DNA of 64,000 bases. Source: Marinobacter fonticola. GTDB lineage: Bacteria; Pseudomonadota; Gammaproteobacteria; Pseudomonadales; Oleiphilaceae. A program made the position numbers and the translations under genes. Shown in pieces: positions 26,792 to 38,089 of the stretch. The stretch spans positions 4,479,927-4,543,926 of the forward strand of contig NZ_CP043042.1 in NCBI RefSeq assembly GCF_008122265.1, in the 5' to 3' direction. The notes under the pieces are model-generated. The model ran no database searches. It was not told where the DNA came from and was given only the letters and a program-made list of their open reading frames with translations. Within the stretch, counting starts at the first letter, position 1, and each line of letters begins with the position of its first letter.

Positions 26792-27706
26792 ATGCCGCCC
26801 ACATCACTTAGCCATTGGCAAAACCAGGCCTCGGCCCTCCTCAGTGGCTTTCTCGGCGACTGGCTGGAAGCCCGGGCCAACCCTTTGGCCGTCCCCATGC
26901 AGCTCTTTAATCATGATCGGGCGCTCTCGCTGGATACGTTGGCCACGGAGGCGGGCGCGGAGCATAGGCGTACGCTGATCATCCTTATCCATGGCTTGAC
27001 CGAGCTGGAAACGATCTGGGATTTCCCTGGCCAACCCGGCTACAACTACGCCACCGCGCTAAGCGAGCCCCTCGGTGCCACGGCTTTAACCCTGCGCTAC
27101 AACTCTGGACGTGCAATCTACCAGAACGGCCGCGACCTCTCCGAGATGCTCGAACAACTGGTCGGTGCCTGGCCCGTGCCCGTGGAAAATCTGGTACTGG
27201 TGGGCCATAGCATGGGCGGACTGCTGATTCGCAGCGCCTGTCATTACGGCGCGGAGAACGCGTGCGGTTGGACCGAGCGCCTGGATAGCTGTATTTATTT
27301 GGGATCGCCCCACGACGGCTCGTGGCTGGCGCGTCTGGCCCACGGAACCACGGACCTGATGCAGCAGCTCCCACGGGATTATCTAAAGGCTGTGGCGGAT
27401 TTGATTAATCTGCGCAGCGTCGGCATTCGCAATCTCAATCAGGGTGTGGTGACCGAGGGAGACAACGAAACTGCGCCCTTGATGGCAGGTGTGCGACACT
27501 TCGCCGTATCGGGCCTGCTCGGCCGCCAGCGCAATCATCCGGTCAACGCCCTGATCGGCGACGCTTTGGTGCATGAAGGTAGCGCCTGCGGCCAGGGCCA
27601 GGACGACTGGTGTCTGGATGGCACGGCGACCTTTCCGGGCATCCATCATATTCGTCTCGCCCACCACCCAAGGGTGCTGGCGCAATTGGAGGAATGGCTG
27701 CAATGA
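26792..27706 (+). CDS. Alpha/beta-hydrolase, PGAP1-like lipase
   Basis: This 304-residue hydrolase has the nucleophile elbow GHSMGG with Ser140. The oxyanion strand is LIILIHGLTELETIWDF at about 62-78. YLGSPHDGSWLARLAH follows the elbow in the position seen in PGAP1/triacylglycerol-lipase-type proteins. Candidate catalytic His residues are His285/His286 near the C-terminus. There is no obvious signal peptide, so it is probably cytoplasmic. The ATG has TAGGA upstream. The stop overlaps the ATG of a small gene (ATGA), implying coupled translation. The natural substrate, an ester of long or short chain, is not known. Confidence 0.85.
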   Translation: MPPTSLSHWQNQASALLSGFLGDWLEARANPLAVPMQLFNHDRALSLDTLATEAGAEHRRTLIILIHGLTELETIWDFPGQPGYNYATALSEPLGATALTLRYNSGRAIYQNGRDLSEMLEQLVGAWPVPVENLVLVGHSMGGLLIRSACHYGAENACGWTERLDSCIYLGSPHDGSWLARLAHGTTDLMQQLPRDYLKAVADLINLRSVGIRNLNQGVVTEGDNETAPLMAGVRHFAVSGLLGRQRNHPVNALIGDALVHEGSACGQGQDDWCLDGTATFPGIHHIRLAHHPRVLAQLEEWLQ

Positions 27707-27972
27707 AGACAACACCCCCCGTATCGCGCCGGGACTGGTGGCTGGGCGTAATCGATCTGACCACCGCCGGTGTGGACGTTACCGCGACCCGGCTTGAAGC
27801 CGTGCATCTATCGATTGCAGACGAGACCTTCAACATTCTGGCCCGGATTCCCGTCACCCGCCCGGTCAGTCAGCGGGTGCGGCAACTGCATCACGGCATT
27901 TCGACTGTGAGCTATCGCACCGTCAGTGGAACGGCGCGGACCTTGAATAGCTGGTTGAGAGCCAGCGGGTAG
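27703..27972 (+). CDS. Small protein translationally coupled to the lipase
   Basis: The family of this 89-residue protein (MKTTPPVSRRDWWLGVIDLT) is not recognised. It has an amphipathic middle, SIADETFNILARIPVTRP, with no membrane helix, signal or cysteines. Its ATG overlaps the lipase TGA by 4 bases, so translation is coupled. The partner position suggests a role with the lipase, for example as a chaperone or regulator, but there is no direct evidence. Confidence 0.6.
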   Translation: MKTTPPVSRRDWWLGVIDLTTAGVDVTATRLEAVHLSIADETFNILARIPVTRPVSQRVRQLHHGISTVSYRTVSGTARTLNSWLRASG

Positions 27973-28043
27973 TGAAGACTGGGGTCCTAGAGTAGGACCC
28001 TAGAGCCCGTTGACGTTTGGCCTAAGCCCCTGTGTCTGAATAG

Positions 28044-28895
28044 CTAACGCAAAATGATCAGCGGGCTGCGGCTGGTCTTGAGCATGTTGGTGGTGGTGCT
28101 TCCCACCAAAAACTGACGGATGCGGGAATGGCCATAGGCGCCCATCACCAGTAGATCGATGGCGTGCTCTTCCTGGTAGGCATGCAGCGTTTTTTCCACG
28201 TCTCCGGCGCGGATGCTCAGGTGAACCTCGCAGCCGGCCGCCGTGAGCTTTTGCTCTGCGGCTTTGAGCTGAGCCCGGGCGGTCTCGGATTCGGTGCCTA
28301 CCATGACCAAGTGGAGCGGGAAATCGCGAAAGATCGGACTATTGGACAGCAGGTCCACGCCCCGCTGGACGGTTTCGCTGCCATCAAACGCCAGCATGGC
28401 ACTGCGCGGCGGACTGAACTCGTCCGGCACCAAAAGGATGGGATGGTGCAGGGTGCGAATAACGGTTTCAAGCTGGCTACCGATATGGTCGTCGCGGTCG
28501 CTGCTGCTCTCGCCGTGCAATCCCATCACCAATAGGCGGATTTTATTTTCTATATCCAGCAGGCTTTCCGCCAAATCGCCGTGGCGCTGACGCTGCTGGA
28601 CCGCCTCCACGCCATCCTCCCGCACCCTCGCCTGGGCCGCCTCCAGCATGTGCCGTCCTTGATCGAGTGCAAGGCGGCTGCGTTTCTGATCCAGCTCCGC
28701 CAGCTCTTCCAGTAGATGCTCGCGGCTGCCGAGACCGATGCTGCCCGCCAGGTCCGGTTCGGTGGGGTAGCGCTGCTGGTCCAACACGTGGAACAGCATC
28801 AGCGGCGCCGTGAGCCGGAGGGTGGCCCAGGCAGCATAGTCACAGACGGCCATGGTCGATCGTGAACCATCGATACATGCGACAACATTGGACAT
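28044..28895 (-). CDS. Tandem universal stress protein
   Basis: This 283-residue cytoplasmic protein has two Usp domains. The first starts MSNVVACIDGSRSTMAVCDY; the second starts near residue 155 (AMLAFDGSETVQRGVDLLS). The C-terminal half carries LLVMGAYGHSRIRQFLVGST followed by TTNMLKTSRSPLIIL, the G-2x-G-9x-G-S/T nucleotide-binding motif. It is of the UspE-like tandem type linked to stress survival. An AGGAGG five bases upstream fixes the start. It lies 113 bases downstream of nhaB on the same strand. Confidence 0.92.
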   Translation of the reverse strand: MSNVVACIDGSRSTMAVCDYAAWATLRLTAPLMLFHVLDQQRYPTEPDLAGSIGLGSREHLLEELAELDQKRSRLALDQGRHMLEAAQARVREDGVEAVQQRQRHGDLAESLLDIENKIRLLVMGLHGESSSDRDDHIGSQLETVIRTLHHPILLVPDEFSPPRSAMLAFDGSETVQRGVDLLSNSPIFRDFPLHLVMVGTESETARAQLKAAEQKLTAAGCEVHLSIRAGDVEKTLHAYQEEHAIDLLVMGAYGHSRIRQFLVGSTTTNMLKTSRSPLIILR

Positions 28896-29008
28896 CGTTC
28901 CCTCCTATTTCGGCGCTCTGTTTCAGCACTCTGTTTCGGCGCTCGCCGCGCCCCGCCATCTTTCGTTCCCAGTGTGCCTTGAACCGATAGCCGGCGTCAC
29001 GCAGCCAT

Positions 29009-30514
29009 TCAGATGAAGTTGACCACACATAATAGGCCGACGGTTCCCATAACCAGGGTATACGGGAACGCCATCACCACCATTCGGCCGTAGGACAGCC
29101 TAACCAACGGCGCGATGGCCGAGGTCAGCAAAAATAGAAACGCCGCCTGGCCGTTCGGCGTGGCCACGCTGGGCAGGTTGGTGCCGGTGTTGATCGCCAC
29201 CGCCAGCTTCTCGAAGTGAGCCTGGGAGATGGCACCCGACTCCAGCGCCTGTTTGATTTCGCTGATGTAGACCGTAGCCACGAAAACATTATCGCTGATC
29301 ATCGACAGCAGGCCGTTGGCCACAAAAAACATGCCCGGCTGCTGGGACTCAGGCAGACTCAGCACATAGTTGATGACCGGCGTGAACAAGTGCTGCTCGT
29401 GGATCACCGCGACGATGGCGAAAAACACGATCAGTAGCGAGGTGAACGGCAGCGCTTCCTGGAATGCCTTGCCGATTTGGTGCTCATCGGTAATGCCGGT
29501 AAAGGACGTGATCAGGATGATGACCAGCAGGCCGATCAAGCCCACTTCGGCCAGATGGAACGCCAAACCGACCACCAGGACAATCGCGGCCAATCCCTGG
29601 ATCCAGAGAGCAGCGCGATCAGAAGCGGTACGGCGAGCGCGCTCGTTGGCGGCGAATTCTTCCAGCACCTGACGCACCGGTTTGGGCAGGCGAGCCCCGT
29701 AACCGAACCAGCGCAGTTTCTCCAGCACCAAACAGGTGAACAGGCCGGCGACCAATACCGGCAGGCTCACCGGCGCCGTGCGCTGGAAGAAAGTGGCAAA
29801 ATCCCAGCCCACTTCCTTGGCAATCAGCAAGTTCTGAGGCTCGCCCACCATAGTGGCAACACCACCCAGGGCGGTGCCGACAGCACCGTGCATCAGCAGG
29901 CTGCGAAGAAACGCGCGGAAATCCTCCAGATCCTCCCGGTGTAATTCGATGACACTTTCATCCGAATTGGCGTTGTGGTCGTCGTGATGGTAGCCCTTGC
30001 CCGAAGCCACCTTGTGGTAGACCGAATAGAAACCGACCGCAACGCTGATAATGACCGCGGTGACCGTCAAAGCATCGAGAAACGCCGAAAGAAACGCAGC
30101 CGCGAGGGAGAACAGTAGCGACAGCTTGGACTTGGACCGTACACCCACCAGAATCTGGGTAAACGTGACCAGTAGCAGGTCCTTCATGAAGTAGATGCCC
30201 GCCACCATGAACATCAGCAGCATGATCACCGGCAGGTTGTGCAGGACCTCCAGATAAACCGCATCCGCCGACGTCATGCCGATGAGCAGGGCCTCGATCG
30301 CCAGCAACCCGCCGGGCTGGAGTGGGTAGCATTTCAACGCCATCGCCAGCGTGAAGATGAACTCGCCGACCAGTAGCCAACCCGCGACGCCAGGGCCAAG
30401 TGCCCATAGCACCAGAGGATTGATGGCAAGGAAAAGTAGAATCGCCTGCTTGTACCAGGTCGGCGCATTGCCGAGAAAATTCGCGGTAAAGCCGCCAAAT
30501 ACAGTGGTTGGCAT
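29009..30514 (-). CDS. nhaB: Na+/H+ antiporter NhaB
   Basis: This 501-residue membrane protein, close to the usual 513, expels sodium in exchange for protons. The N-terminus [20 protein letters not shown] and [20 protein letters not shown] (TM region with the conserved Asp) are characteristic. [20 protein letters not shown] and [20 protein letters not shown] are also NhaB motifs. About twelve hydrophobic segments are seen. The ATG at 30514 gives the normal N-terminus; a further 35 codons upstream are open but atypical. It fits a marine, sodium-rich habitat. The usp gene lies downstream. Confidence 0.93.
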   Translation of the reverse strand: MPTTVFGGFTANFLGNAPTWYKQAILLFLAINPLVLWALGPGVAGWLLVGEFIFTLAMALKCYPLQPGGLLAIEALLIGMTSADAVYLEVLHNLPVIMLLMFMVAGIYFMKDLLLVTFTQILVGVRSKSKLSLLFSLAAAFLSAFLDALTVTAVIISVAVGFYSVYHKVASGKGYHHDDHNANSDESVIELHREDLEDFRAFLRSLLMHGAVGTALGGVATMVGEPQNLLIAKEVGWDFATFFQRTAPVSLPVLVAGLFTCLVLEKLRWFGYGARLPKPVRQVLEEFAANERARRTASDRAALWIQGLAAIVLVVGLAFHLAEVGLIGLLVIILITSFTGITDEHQIGKAFQEALPFTSLLIVFFAIVAVIHEQHLFTPVINYVLSLPESQQPGMFFVANGLLSMISDNVFVATVYISEIKQALESGAISQAHFEKLAVAINTGTNLPSVATPNGQAAFLFLLTSAIAPLVRLSYGRMVVMAFPYTLVMGTVGLLCVVNFI

Positions 30515-30843
30515 GGTATCCGCCGTCGTTTTTAGTTGTTGGAACGAGTCAATTGTTGTTTGAGATCGAAAGGAAGGGAACTTGAGCCGGATTAGGGCCG
30601 CTATATAAAGCGCGAGCACGGCATGGGGCGTCCCTGAGTCAAACCAGGCACATTGCCCGGCTCAACAAAAACCGGCGGAATAATAGCAAAACGCCGGCAG
30701 CTTTGTTACTGCCGCCATGTAAATGCCATCCATGGTCTGCTGCGCAGCCGCGCCTTCTCGAAAGCGAGTCTGCGACTGACCGGATTTAACAGAGCGTCGC
30801 CTTGTCCGGGTTGAATAGGCGAAACATCTTGATTCGCTTCAAA

Positions 30844-30858
30844 TGATAATAATTTTCA
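30844..30858. promoter_or_regulatory. Fur box
   Basis: TGATAATAATTTTCA matches the 7-1-7 Fur inverted repeat (TGATAAT-N-ATTATCA) at 13 of 14 fixed positions and sits in a longer palindrome (CAAATGATAAT...TCATTTG). It is about 82 bases upstream of the small ORF at 30940, near possible promoter boxes TTGTAT (30860) and TATCTT (30884). Iron-dependent repression of that gene is expected. The rest of 30515-30839 shows nothing recognisable. Confidence 0.75.
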
Positions 30859-30939
30859 TTTGTATTTTTATCCAACTTCGACCTATCTTGAGGCTAGAGC
30901 ACTAGGCAGTCGGCATGAACTGAAGAGGGGAGAGAAAGC

Positions 30940-31095
30940 ATGAGCGAGCAAGTGACCCAAATGGCGGGATCGCCCACATCGCTGTGTCAGGCATGGCGCA
31001 AGTTGAGGCTTCAAGTGCAGGGCGACAACGTCAGAAAAACCAAGCCCACGAACAAGCGGAGCGCAGCACTAGGCCCACCTCTGGGGAGGACCTAG
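30940..31095 (+). CDS. Fur-linked 51-residue small protein (or small RNA)
   Basis: A 51-codon ORF (MSEQVTQMAGSPTSLCQAWR...) starts at an ATG with a strong ribosome binding site (AGAGGGGAGAGAAAGC). The product is basic (many Lys/Arg), with one cysteine and no membrane segment. It is not HemP, Bfd or another small iron protein I recognise. The 3' end overlaps a stable hairpin (31067-31097). The Fur box upstream implies expression under iron limitation. It could be a small protein, or the transcript could act as a Fur-controlled small RNA, which would make the ORF incidental. The DadA-like gene is convergent and ends at 31105. Confidence 0.5.
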   Translation: MSEQVTQMAGSPTSLCQAWRKLRLQVQGDNVRKTKPTNKRSAALGPPLGRT

Positions 31096-31097
31096 TG
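31067..31097 (+). terminator. Strong hairpin at the end of the Fur-linked small gene
   Basis: CACTAGG (31067-31073) pairs with CCTAGTG (31091-31097), and inner CC/GG pairs extend the stem. There is no T-run after it, so it is a weak terminator candidate or an RNA-stabilising stem. It falls between the two convergent genes. Confidence 0.45.
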
Positions 31098-31104
31098 TGC
31101 CATG

Positions 31105-32349
31105 CTAGCGCGCAGTGCTGATGGTCTGAGCCGTCGAGGGATTTTCTACCGCATCGGCCAGCATTTCTGCAGTGATGGCGGAGAGCGTCCAACCCAGGTG
31201 ACCATGACCGGTGTTATAGAACACGGTTGGCAGCCGACCCGGCCCGACCCGTGGCATCATGTTCGGCAGCATCGGCCGCAGCCCCGCCCAGGGTACGACC
31301 CGGCGCGTGCTCACGCCTGGGAAACATTGCTCGACCCAGGTCACTAGCGGCTGAACCCGGTTTGCTCGGATATCCCGGTTGTAGCCGCTGAATTCGGCCG
31401 TACCCGCCACCCGGAAACGGTCGTCGCCCAATCGACTGGTGACGATCTTGGTTTCATCGTCCAGCAGGCTGACGGTGGGCGCGGACTCTTGGGACTGCGG
31501 CTCGTCCAGGTGGACGGTGATCGAGTAGCCCTTAACCGGATAAATATTCACCCGGTCGCCGAGCTTGGCGGCCAGGGCACGGCTTCCCACGCCCGCACAG
31601 ACGACCAGGCCATCGAACTCATGGCGCTGTTCATCCTCGCCGTCGCTTGACGTGACCCAGGCGCGGCTCTGGTCGGCGCCCAAATCAGTGACCGCGTGGC
31701 CGTAACGAGTTTCCACGCCCAGCCGCTCGGTAGCCGCAGCCAGGCCCTGCGTAAATTTGTGGATATCGCCCGTGGAATCGCTCTCCGTGAAGAAGCCGCC
31801 GTAATAGGTACCCGCCAGTGTCGGTTCGATGGCACGCATCTCTTCCGGCGTTACCGCACGGCGCTCAAGGCCCCCGGCTGCCAGCAGCTTGGTGACGTTC
31901 GCGGCGTGATCGAAGCCGGCCTTTTTGCGGTAGATATGCAGAATACCGCGACGCTCCAGATCGAAATCGATGCCCTCGTTCTTGGCCCACTCAAATAGGT
32001 GGTCTCGGGCGGCGATCGCCAAGCGCGCCGTTTCGGTGGTATTGGTTTCGTACTGGGGTATGGCGGCGATGAACTCGGCGAACCAGCTCAGCTTATGCCA
32101 GGAGGGCTTAGGGTTGACCAGCAAAGGCGCATCGTTGCGCATCATCCAGCGCAGGCCCTTAACGATGGTTTTCCAGTTGTTCCAGACTTCGGCGTTGGAG
32201 GCCGACAACTGCCCGCCATTGGCGAAAGACGTTTCCATCGCCGCGTAGCGGTGTTTTTCGAAGACAGTGACGTCGAGGCCACGCTTGGCCAAGGTGTAGG
32301 CGGTCGTAATACCGGTAATACCGCCGCCAATAACAGCAATACGTTTCAT
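31105..32349 (-). CDS. dadA: FAD-dependent D-amino acid dehydrogenase (DadA-like)
   Basis: This 414-residue flavoprotein begins MKRIAVIGGGITGITTAYTL, the FAD-binding motif. It has ETSFANGGQLSASNAEVWNN, typical of DadA, and ends with GHGHLGWTLSAITAEMLADA, the DAO-family C-terminal FAD motif. It oxidises D-amino acids, classically D-alanine, to oxo-acids with electrons to the respiratory chain. The ATG at 32349 is six bases after GGAG. It lies 53 bases downstream of a tandem glycine riboswitch on the same strand, so glycine probably controls it. That makes a role in glycine oxidation, or D-amino acid use tied to glycine level, plausible. Confidence 0.85.
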   Translation of the reverse strand: MKRIAVIGGGITGITTAYTLAKRGLDVTVFEKHRYAAMETSFANGGQLSASNAEVWNNWKTIVKGLRWMMRNDAPLLVNPKPSWHKLSWFAEFIAAIPQYETNTTETARLAIAARDHLFEWAKNEGIDFDLERRGILHIYRKKAGFDHAANVTKLLAAGGLERRAVTPEEMRAIEPTLAGTYYGGFFTESDSTGDIHKFTQGLAAATERLGVETRYGHAVTDLGADQSRAWVTSSDGEDEQRHEFDGLVVCAGVGSRALAAKLGDRVNIYPVKGYSITVHLDEPQSQESAPTVSLLDDETKIVTSRLGDDRFRVAGTAEFSGYNRDIRANRVQPLVTWVEQCFPGVSTRRVVPWAGLRPMLPNMMPRVGPGRLPTVFYNTGHGHLGWTLSAITAEMLADAVENPSTAQTISTAR

Positions 32350-32401
32350 GATCATCTCCAGGCGCGTCGGGGTCAGCTTTCTACACAACTGCAGAAAGCA
32401 C

Positions 32402-32604
32402 CCCTTCCGTCACTGAACCTGAGAGATTCACGCGCCGCTACACAAGTCCAGCGACCGCTTGCTCCTTCGGTGTGCCAACTGACGCAGATGTCGGCAGCTC
32501 TTCGGAAAGTGTCCCGTGATAGCGGTCCTTTTGCCTGAGAGTTTCCGGGGCAGTTGCTCCTTCGGCGCCGACCACACCGCAGTGTGGATCAGTCTCTCCC
32601 GCTA
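32402..32604 (-). promoter_or_regulatory. Tandem glycine riboswitch
   Basis: The minus strand carries two glycine aptamers in series. Aptamer I (about 32604-32524) has GCGGGAGAGACTG, CGCCGAAGGAGCAA and CTCTCAGGCAAAAGGACCGC. Aptamer II (about 32518-32402) has CCGAAGGAGCAAGC and ATCTCTCAGGTTCAGTGACG. These are the conserved glycine-riboswitch elements. A hairpin of GGGGTGCTTTCT with AGAAAG-ACCCC (32369-32404) follows and may be the expression platform. It sits in front of the DadA-like gene, not in front of gcv genes. Confidence 0.92.
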
Positions 32605-32720
32605 TCACGTCGAATAATGGTGTTTATTTTGATCCGTAGCGGAAAGATAGCAGATATGCCGTTGGTAAAAAACATACCGCGCAAAACAGGCGTCGGTTGC
32701 CATAGGCTGACGCTAGGCTA

Positions 32721-32737
32721 CGGGGCCGGAGGCCCCG
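32721..32737 (-). terminator. GC-rich hairpin downstream of glmS
   Basis: CGGGGCC (32721-32727) pairs with GGCCCCG (32731-32737) 14 bases after the glmS stop. It lacks a T-run, so termination there is uncertain. Confidence 0.35.
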
Positions 32738-32750
32738 GACCGGATATCTT

Positions 32751-34583
32751 TTATTCGACCGTCACACTCTTGGCCAAGTTGCGCGGCTGGTCCACATCGG
32801 TGCCTTTCAGTACAGCCACATGGTAGGACAGCAACTGCAACGGCACCGTATACACAATCGGCGCGGTAATCGGGTGAACTGCCGGGATCGACATCACATG
32901 GACGCCATCGTCCTCTGCCAGACCCGCTTCACCGTCGGCGAACACGAACAGCTCACCGCCCCGGGCACGAACCTCTTCCAGGTTGGACATGAGCTTTTCC
33001 ATCATCATGTTATTGGGCGCCACGGTGACGACCGGCATTTCGCTGTCCACCAGGGCCAGCGGACCATGCTTGAGTTCGCCGGCGGGGTAGGCTTCCGCGT
33101 GGATATAGGAAATTTCCTTAAGCTTGAGGGCCCCTTCCAGGGCGACCGGGAACATGGCGCCCCGGCCCAGGAACAGGCTGTGGTGTTTGTCGATGAAGGC
33201 GCGGCTCAGATCGGCAATCTTGCCGTCCAGCGCGAGGACTTGTTCAACCTGTTTCGGCAACTGACGCAGCGCCTGGACAATTTCAGCTTCTTTCTCATTC
33301 CCCAGGCCATTACGACGGGCGAGTGCCAGGGTAAAGATCAGCAAAGCGGTAAGCTGGGTCGTGAACGCCTTGGTGGACGCAACGCCGATTTCCGGACCGG
33401 CCTGAGTCATGACCACTAAGTCGGATTCGCGGACCAGCGAACTGCCCGGCACGTTGCATACCGCCAGAGCTGCCCGGAAACCGGCCTGTTTGGCCTGGCG
33501 AAGTGCGGCCAGGGTATCGGCGGTCTCACCGGACTGGGAGATGGTTAGAAAGAGGGTATCGGGCTGTATCACGTGGCTGCGGTAACGGAATTCCGAGGCT
33601 ACTTCCACTGAACAGGGCACGCCGGCCAGTTCTTCGATCCAGTAACGCGCCACCATACCGGCATGGTAACTGGTGCCGCAGGCAACGATCTGGACGTGAC
33701 GGATATCCGCCAATAGATTCTCGGCGTCGGTGCCCAATGCCTGTTCCAGCACCTTACTGTCGGTCAGGCGGCCCTCCATGGTGGCCTGAATCACCTTGGG
33801 CTGCTCGTAGATTTCCTTGAGCATAAAGTGACGGTACTCGCCTTTATCGGCGGCGTCATGGCCGTGTTCGTAGCGGTGCGTTGGGCGCTCAACCGCTTGG
33901 CCGTCGCGATCCCAAAGACGTACGTTGTCTTTGCGGATTTCCGCCACATCGCCTTCTTCCAGGTAGATGAAGCGATCCGTTACCGGGAGCAAAGCCAACG
34001 GGTCGGAAGCGGCAAAATTCTCGCCGATACCCACACCCACAACCAGCGGGCTCCCTTCCCGGCTGACGATGATTCGCTCAGGATCGTCCGCATGGAGCAC
34101 GGCCAGGGCGAAAGCGCCGCGCAGTTCGGCGATAGACGCCTTCACCGCCTCGAGCAAATCGCCGGCCTTGCGGAAATGCGATTCGATCAGATGGGCCACC
34201 ACTTCGGTGTCGGTCTGGGAGGTGAAATTGAAGCCCTCGCCCTTCAGGCGTTCCCGCAGCGGCTGATAATTCTCAATAATACCGTTATGGACGATCGCCA
34301 GCCGCTCGCCGGACATGTGCGGATGGGCATTCTGCCGGGAAGGCTCCCCGTGGGTCGCCCAACGGGTATGGGCGATGCCCACGAGTCCGCGATTCGGCGA
34401 GGTTTTCAGGACGTCGGCCAAAGCGCTGACCTTGCCCACTTCCCGCTCCCGTACTAACGCGCCCGTTGGGTCCAACACTGCCATACCCGCAGAGTCGTAA
34501 CCCCGGTATTCAAGCCGCCGCAGCCCCTCCAGCAAAATGGCCGGGACATCCCTTTCCGATACTGCACCTACAATTCCACACAT
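32751..34583 (-). CDS. glmS: Glutamine--fructose-6-phosphate aminotransferase (GlmS)
   Basis: This 610-residue enzyme makes glucosamine-6-phosphate from fructose-6-phosphate and glutamine, the first step to UDP-GlcNAc. The start MCGIVGAV exposes Cys2 as the nucleophile of the N-terminal glutaminase domain. [20 protein letters not shown] and TRWATHGEP are typical of that half; the SIS domains contain CGTSYHAGM and [17 protein letters not shown]. It ends LAKSVTVE, the standard C-terminus. It lies 52 bases downstream of glmU on the same strand, so they are probably co-transcribed. No glmS ribozyme-like leader was noticed. Confidence 0.97.
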   Translation of the reverse strand: MCGIVGAVSERDVPAILLEGLRRLEYRGYDSAGMAVLDPTGALVREREVGKVSALADVLKTSPNRGLVGIAHTRWATHGEPSRQNAHPHMSGERLAIVHNGIIENYQPLRERLKGEGFNFTSQTDTEVVAHLIESHFRKAGDLLEAVKASIAELRGAFALAVLHADDPERIIVSREGSPLVVGVGIGENFAASDPLALLPVTDRFIYLEEGDVAEIRKDNVRLWDRDGQAVERPTHRYEHGHDAADKGEYRHFMLKEIYEQPKVIQATMEGRLTDSKVLEQALGTDAENLLADIRHVQIVACGTSYHAGMVARYWIEELAGVPCSVEVASEFRYRSHVIQPDTLFLTISQSGETADTLAALRQAKQAGFRAALAVCNVPGSSLVRESDLVVMTQAGPEIGVASTKAFTTQLTALLIFTLALARRNGLGNEKEAEIVQALRQLPKQVEQVLALDGKIADLSRAFIDKHHSLFLGRGAMFPVALEGALKLKEISYIHAEAYPAGELKHGPLALVDSEMPVVTVAPNNMMMEKLMSNLEEVRARGGELFVFADGEAGLAEDDGVHVMSIPAVHPITAPIVYTVPLQLLSYHVAVLKGTDVDQPRNLAKSVTVE

Positions 34584-34635
34584 ACCTTTGTCCTAAACCT
34601 CGGTTATCGAGCCGGCTTAACGGCGAATCCATCGA

Positions 34636-36003
34636 CTATTTCTTTTGCGGACGCGCCCAATCCTGAATGTTGCGCTGGCGACCGCGAGCAACAGCCAGCT
34701 CGTCGGCTTCGACGTCTCGAGTGATGGTGGAGCCGGCGCCGATAGTTGCGCCTTCGGCCACCGTCACCGGTGCGACCAATGCGGTATTGGAACCGACAAA
34801 GACGTCGTCGCCCAGACGGGTCTGGTGTTTGTTCACCCCATCATAGTTGCAGGTGATGGTGCCTGCACCCACATTCACATTACGGCCCAGCAAGGCATCG
34901 CCGACATAACTGAGATGATTGATCTTGCTGCCTTCGCCAACAATGGCCTTCTTGGTTTCGACGAAGTTACCCACTTTGGCGCCTTTTGCCAGCTCGGTGC
35001 CGGGACGTAGGCGAGCAAAGGGGCCGACCTGGGCGCCGGGTCCGACATCGGCGCCGTCAATCACGGAGTGGGCTTCGATCTGCGCACCTTCGCGCAGGAC
35101 GGCATTGCGGATGAAGCAGTGGGGGCCGATAGCGACATTGGACTCAACGGTCACTTCACCCTCGAACACCACATTGACGTCGATGGTGGCGTCCTGGCCG
35201 ACAGTAAGCCTGCCGCGCACATCGATTCGCGCGGGGTCGGCCAAGGTGGCGCCTTCGGTCATGAGCCGGCGGGCCTCCTCCGCTTGGTACCAACGTTCCA
35301 GCTCAGCCAGCTGGACGCGATTGTTCACGCCCTGCACTTCAAAGCCGGTGAGCGGATGAGCCACCTTGACGCCTACATTTTCTTTCACTGCCATGGCGAT
35401 GACGTCGGTCAGGTAATATTCGCCCTGGGCATTACTGTTGGAGAGCTTCGGCAACCATTCCTTCAACTGGCGGGCCGACACGCCGAGAATGCCCGTATTC
35501 ACTTCCCGGATACGCAGTTGTTCGCTGTTAGCGTCCTTTTGCTCGACGATGGACTGAACGTTGCCGCCGGTATCCCGCACGATGCGGCCATAGCCATCGG
35601 GATTGTCCAGCTCCACAGTGAGCAGTGCGATAGCGGCTTCGCTGACCTGATCAGCCAGGTGCTGAAGCGTTTCCGGCCGGGTCAACGGGACGTCGCCGTA
35701 GAGAATCAGAACCCGCGCCTCATCGGGTAGGTTGGGCAGGGCTTGGGCCACGGCATGGCCGGTGCCGAGCTGCTCTGACTGAAGCGCCCACTGGATATCC
35801 TCCGCCGGGGTCTCCGCGCGCACCTGATCGGCACCGTGGCCGATAACACCGTGAATGCCGGAAGCCCCGAGGGCCCGGGCAGTATCGATGACATGGTGAA
35901 GCATCGGTTTACCGGCGACCTTGTGAAGGACCTTGGGCAGGCTCGATTTCATGCGCGAGCCCTGACCGGCGGCGAGGATAACGACGTGGAGGGGTTGGGT
36001 CAT
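34636..36003 (-). CDS. glmU: Bifunctional UDP-N-acetylglucosamine pyrophosphorylase / glucosamine-1-phosphate N-acetyltransferase (GlmU)
   Basis: This 455-residue cytoplasmic enzyme acetylates glucosamine-1-phosphate and joins it to UTP, giving UDP-GlcNAc for peptidoglycan and LPS. The uridylyltransferase domain starts [20 protein letters not shown]. The C-terminal half is a left-handed beta-helix of hexapeptide repeats (from about residue 250), including [20 protein letters not shown] and [14 protein letters not shown]. The gene is separated from the atp operon by a strong terminator and precedes glmS. Length matches the usual 450-460. Confidence 0.97.
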   Translation of the reverse strand: MTQPLHVVILAAGQGSRMKSSLPKVLHKVAGKPMLHHVIDTARALGASGIHGVIGHGADQVRAETPAEDIQWALQSEQLGTGHAVAQALPNLPDEARVLILYGDVPLTRPETLQHLADQVSEAAIALLTVELDNPDGYGRIVRDTGGNVQSIVEQKDANSEQLRIREVNTGILGVSARQLKEWLPKLSNSNAQGEYYLTDVIAMAVKENVGVKVAHPLTGFEVQGVNNRVQLAELERWYQAEEARRLMTEGATLADPARIDVRGRLTVGQDATIDVNVVFEGEVTVESNVAIGPHCFIRNAVLREGAQIEAHSVIDGADVGPGAQVGPFARLRPGTELAKGAKVGNFVETKKAIVGEGSKINHLSYVGDALLGRNVNVGAGTITCNYDGVNKHQTRLGDDVFVGSNTALVAPVTVAEGATIGAGSTITRDVEADELAVARGRQRNIQDWARPQKK

Positions 36004-36072
36004 AGCAGTCTGGATTCCTTGAAACGTAGAACGGTCGGTCCGTCACTCGGCGGCAGAGGGCGACCACGAAAC

Positions 36073-36133
36073 AAAAAAGCCGCATCCTTCTATAACGGCA
36101 CCGGGTACGGTGGCTACGTCAGGATGCGGCTTT
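36073..36133 (-). terminator. Intrinsic terminator of the atp operon
   Basis: AAAGCCGCATCCT (36076-36088) is the exact complement of 36121-36133, with an inner CACCG/CGGTG hairpin and a run of six T on the minus strand. It follows atpC by about 28 bases and insulates glmU. Confidence 0.9.
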
Positions 36134-36160
36134 CGAGTCTACCAGTAGATGCGTCAGGCG

Positions 36161-36580
36161 TCAGCGTGAGTTCCGCAGCTGCTGAATCGTTCTCAGCTTG
36201 GCGACGGCTTCGGCCAGCTCCACTGCTGCACGACCGTACTCGAACTCACCGGTCTTGTTCGCCAGAGCTTTCTCGGCTTCGCGCTGCGCTTGCTGGGCCG
36301 CCGCTTCGTCGACGTCTTTGGCACGGGTTGCCGTGTCAGCCAACAACGTGACTACCGAGGGCTGAACTTCAAGGTAACCACCGGAGACGTAGAGAATTTC
36401 CTCTTCACCACCCTGCTTGATCACCCGCACCGGACCCGGCTTGAGTTGAGTTAGCAGCGGGGTGTGTCCTGGTGCGATACCCAGATCACCTTCGGAGCCG
36501 GCCGCGATCAGCATCTCGACCAGCCCGGAGAAGATCTTCGTTTCAGCACTGACGACATCACAATGTATGGTCATAGCCAT
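36161..36580 (-). CDS. atpC: ATP synthase F1 subunit epsilon
   Basis: This 139-residue subunit of the central stalk couples rotation and inhibits idle ATPase activity. The N-terminal beta-sandwich reads [20 protein letters not shown]; the helical hairpin at the C-terminus ([14 protein letters not shown], then [13 protein letters not shown]) is of normal length. It is the last gene of the operon, 33 bases after atpD. Confidence 0.97.
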   Translation of the reverse strand: MAMTIHCDVVSAETKIFSGLVEMLIAAGSEGDLGIAPGHTPLLTQLKPGPVRVIKQGGEEEILYVSGGYLEVQPSVVTLLADTATRAKDVDEAAAQQAQREAEKALANKTGEFEYGRAAVELAEAVAKLRTIQQLRNSR

Positions 36581-36613
36581 TTTTAGCCTCTTTGATCAGT
36601 CAGGAAGACGGCC

Positions 36614-38029
<1,416 letters not shown>

Positions 38030-38089
38030 TCACTAAAGCCAGTAGTCACTAAACAAATAGCCACTAAAACCAGTTGGATCGTGAGGTCA

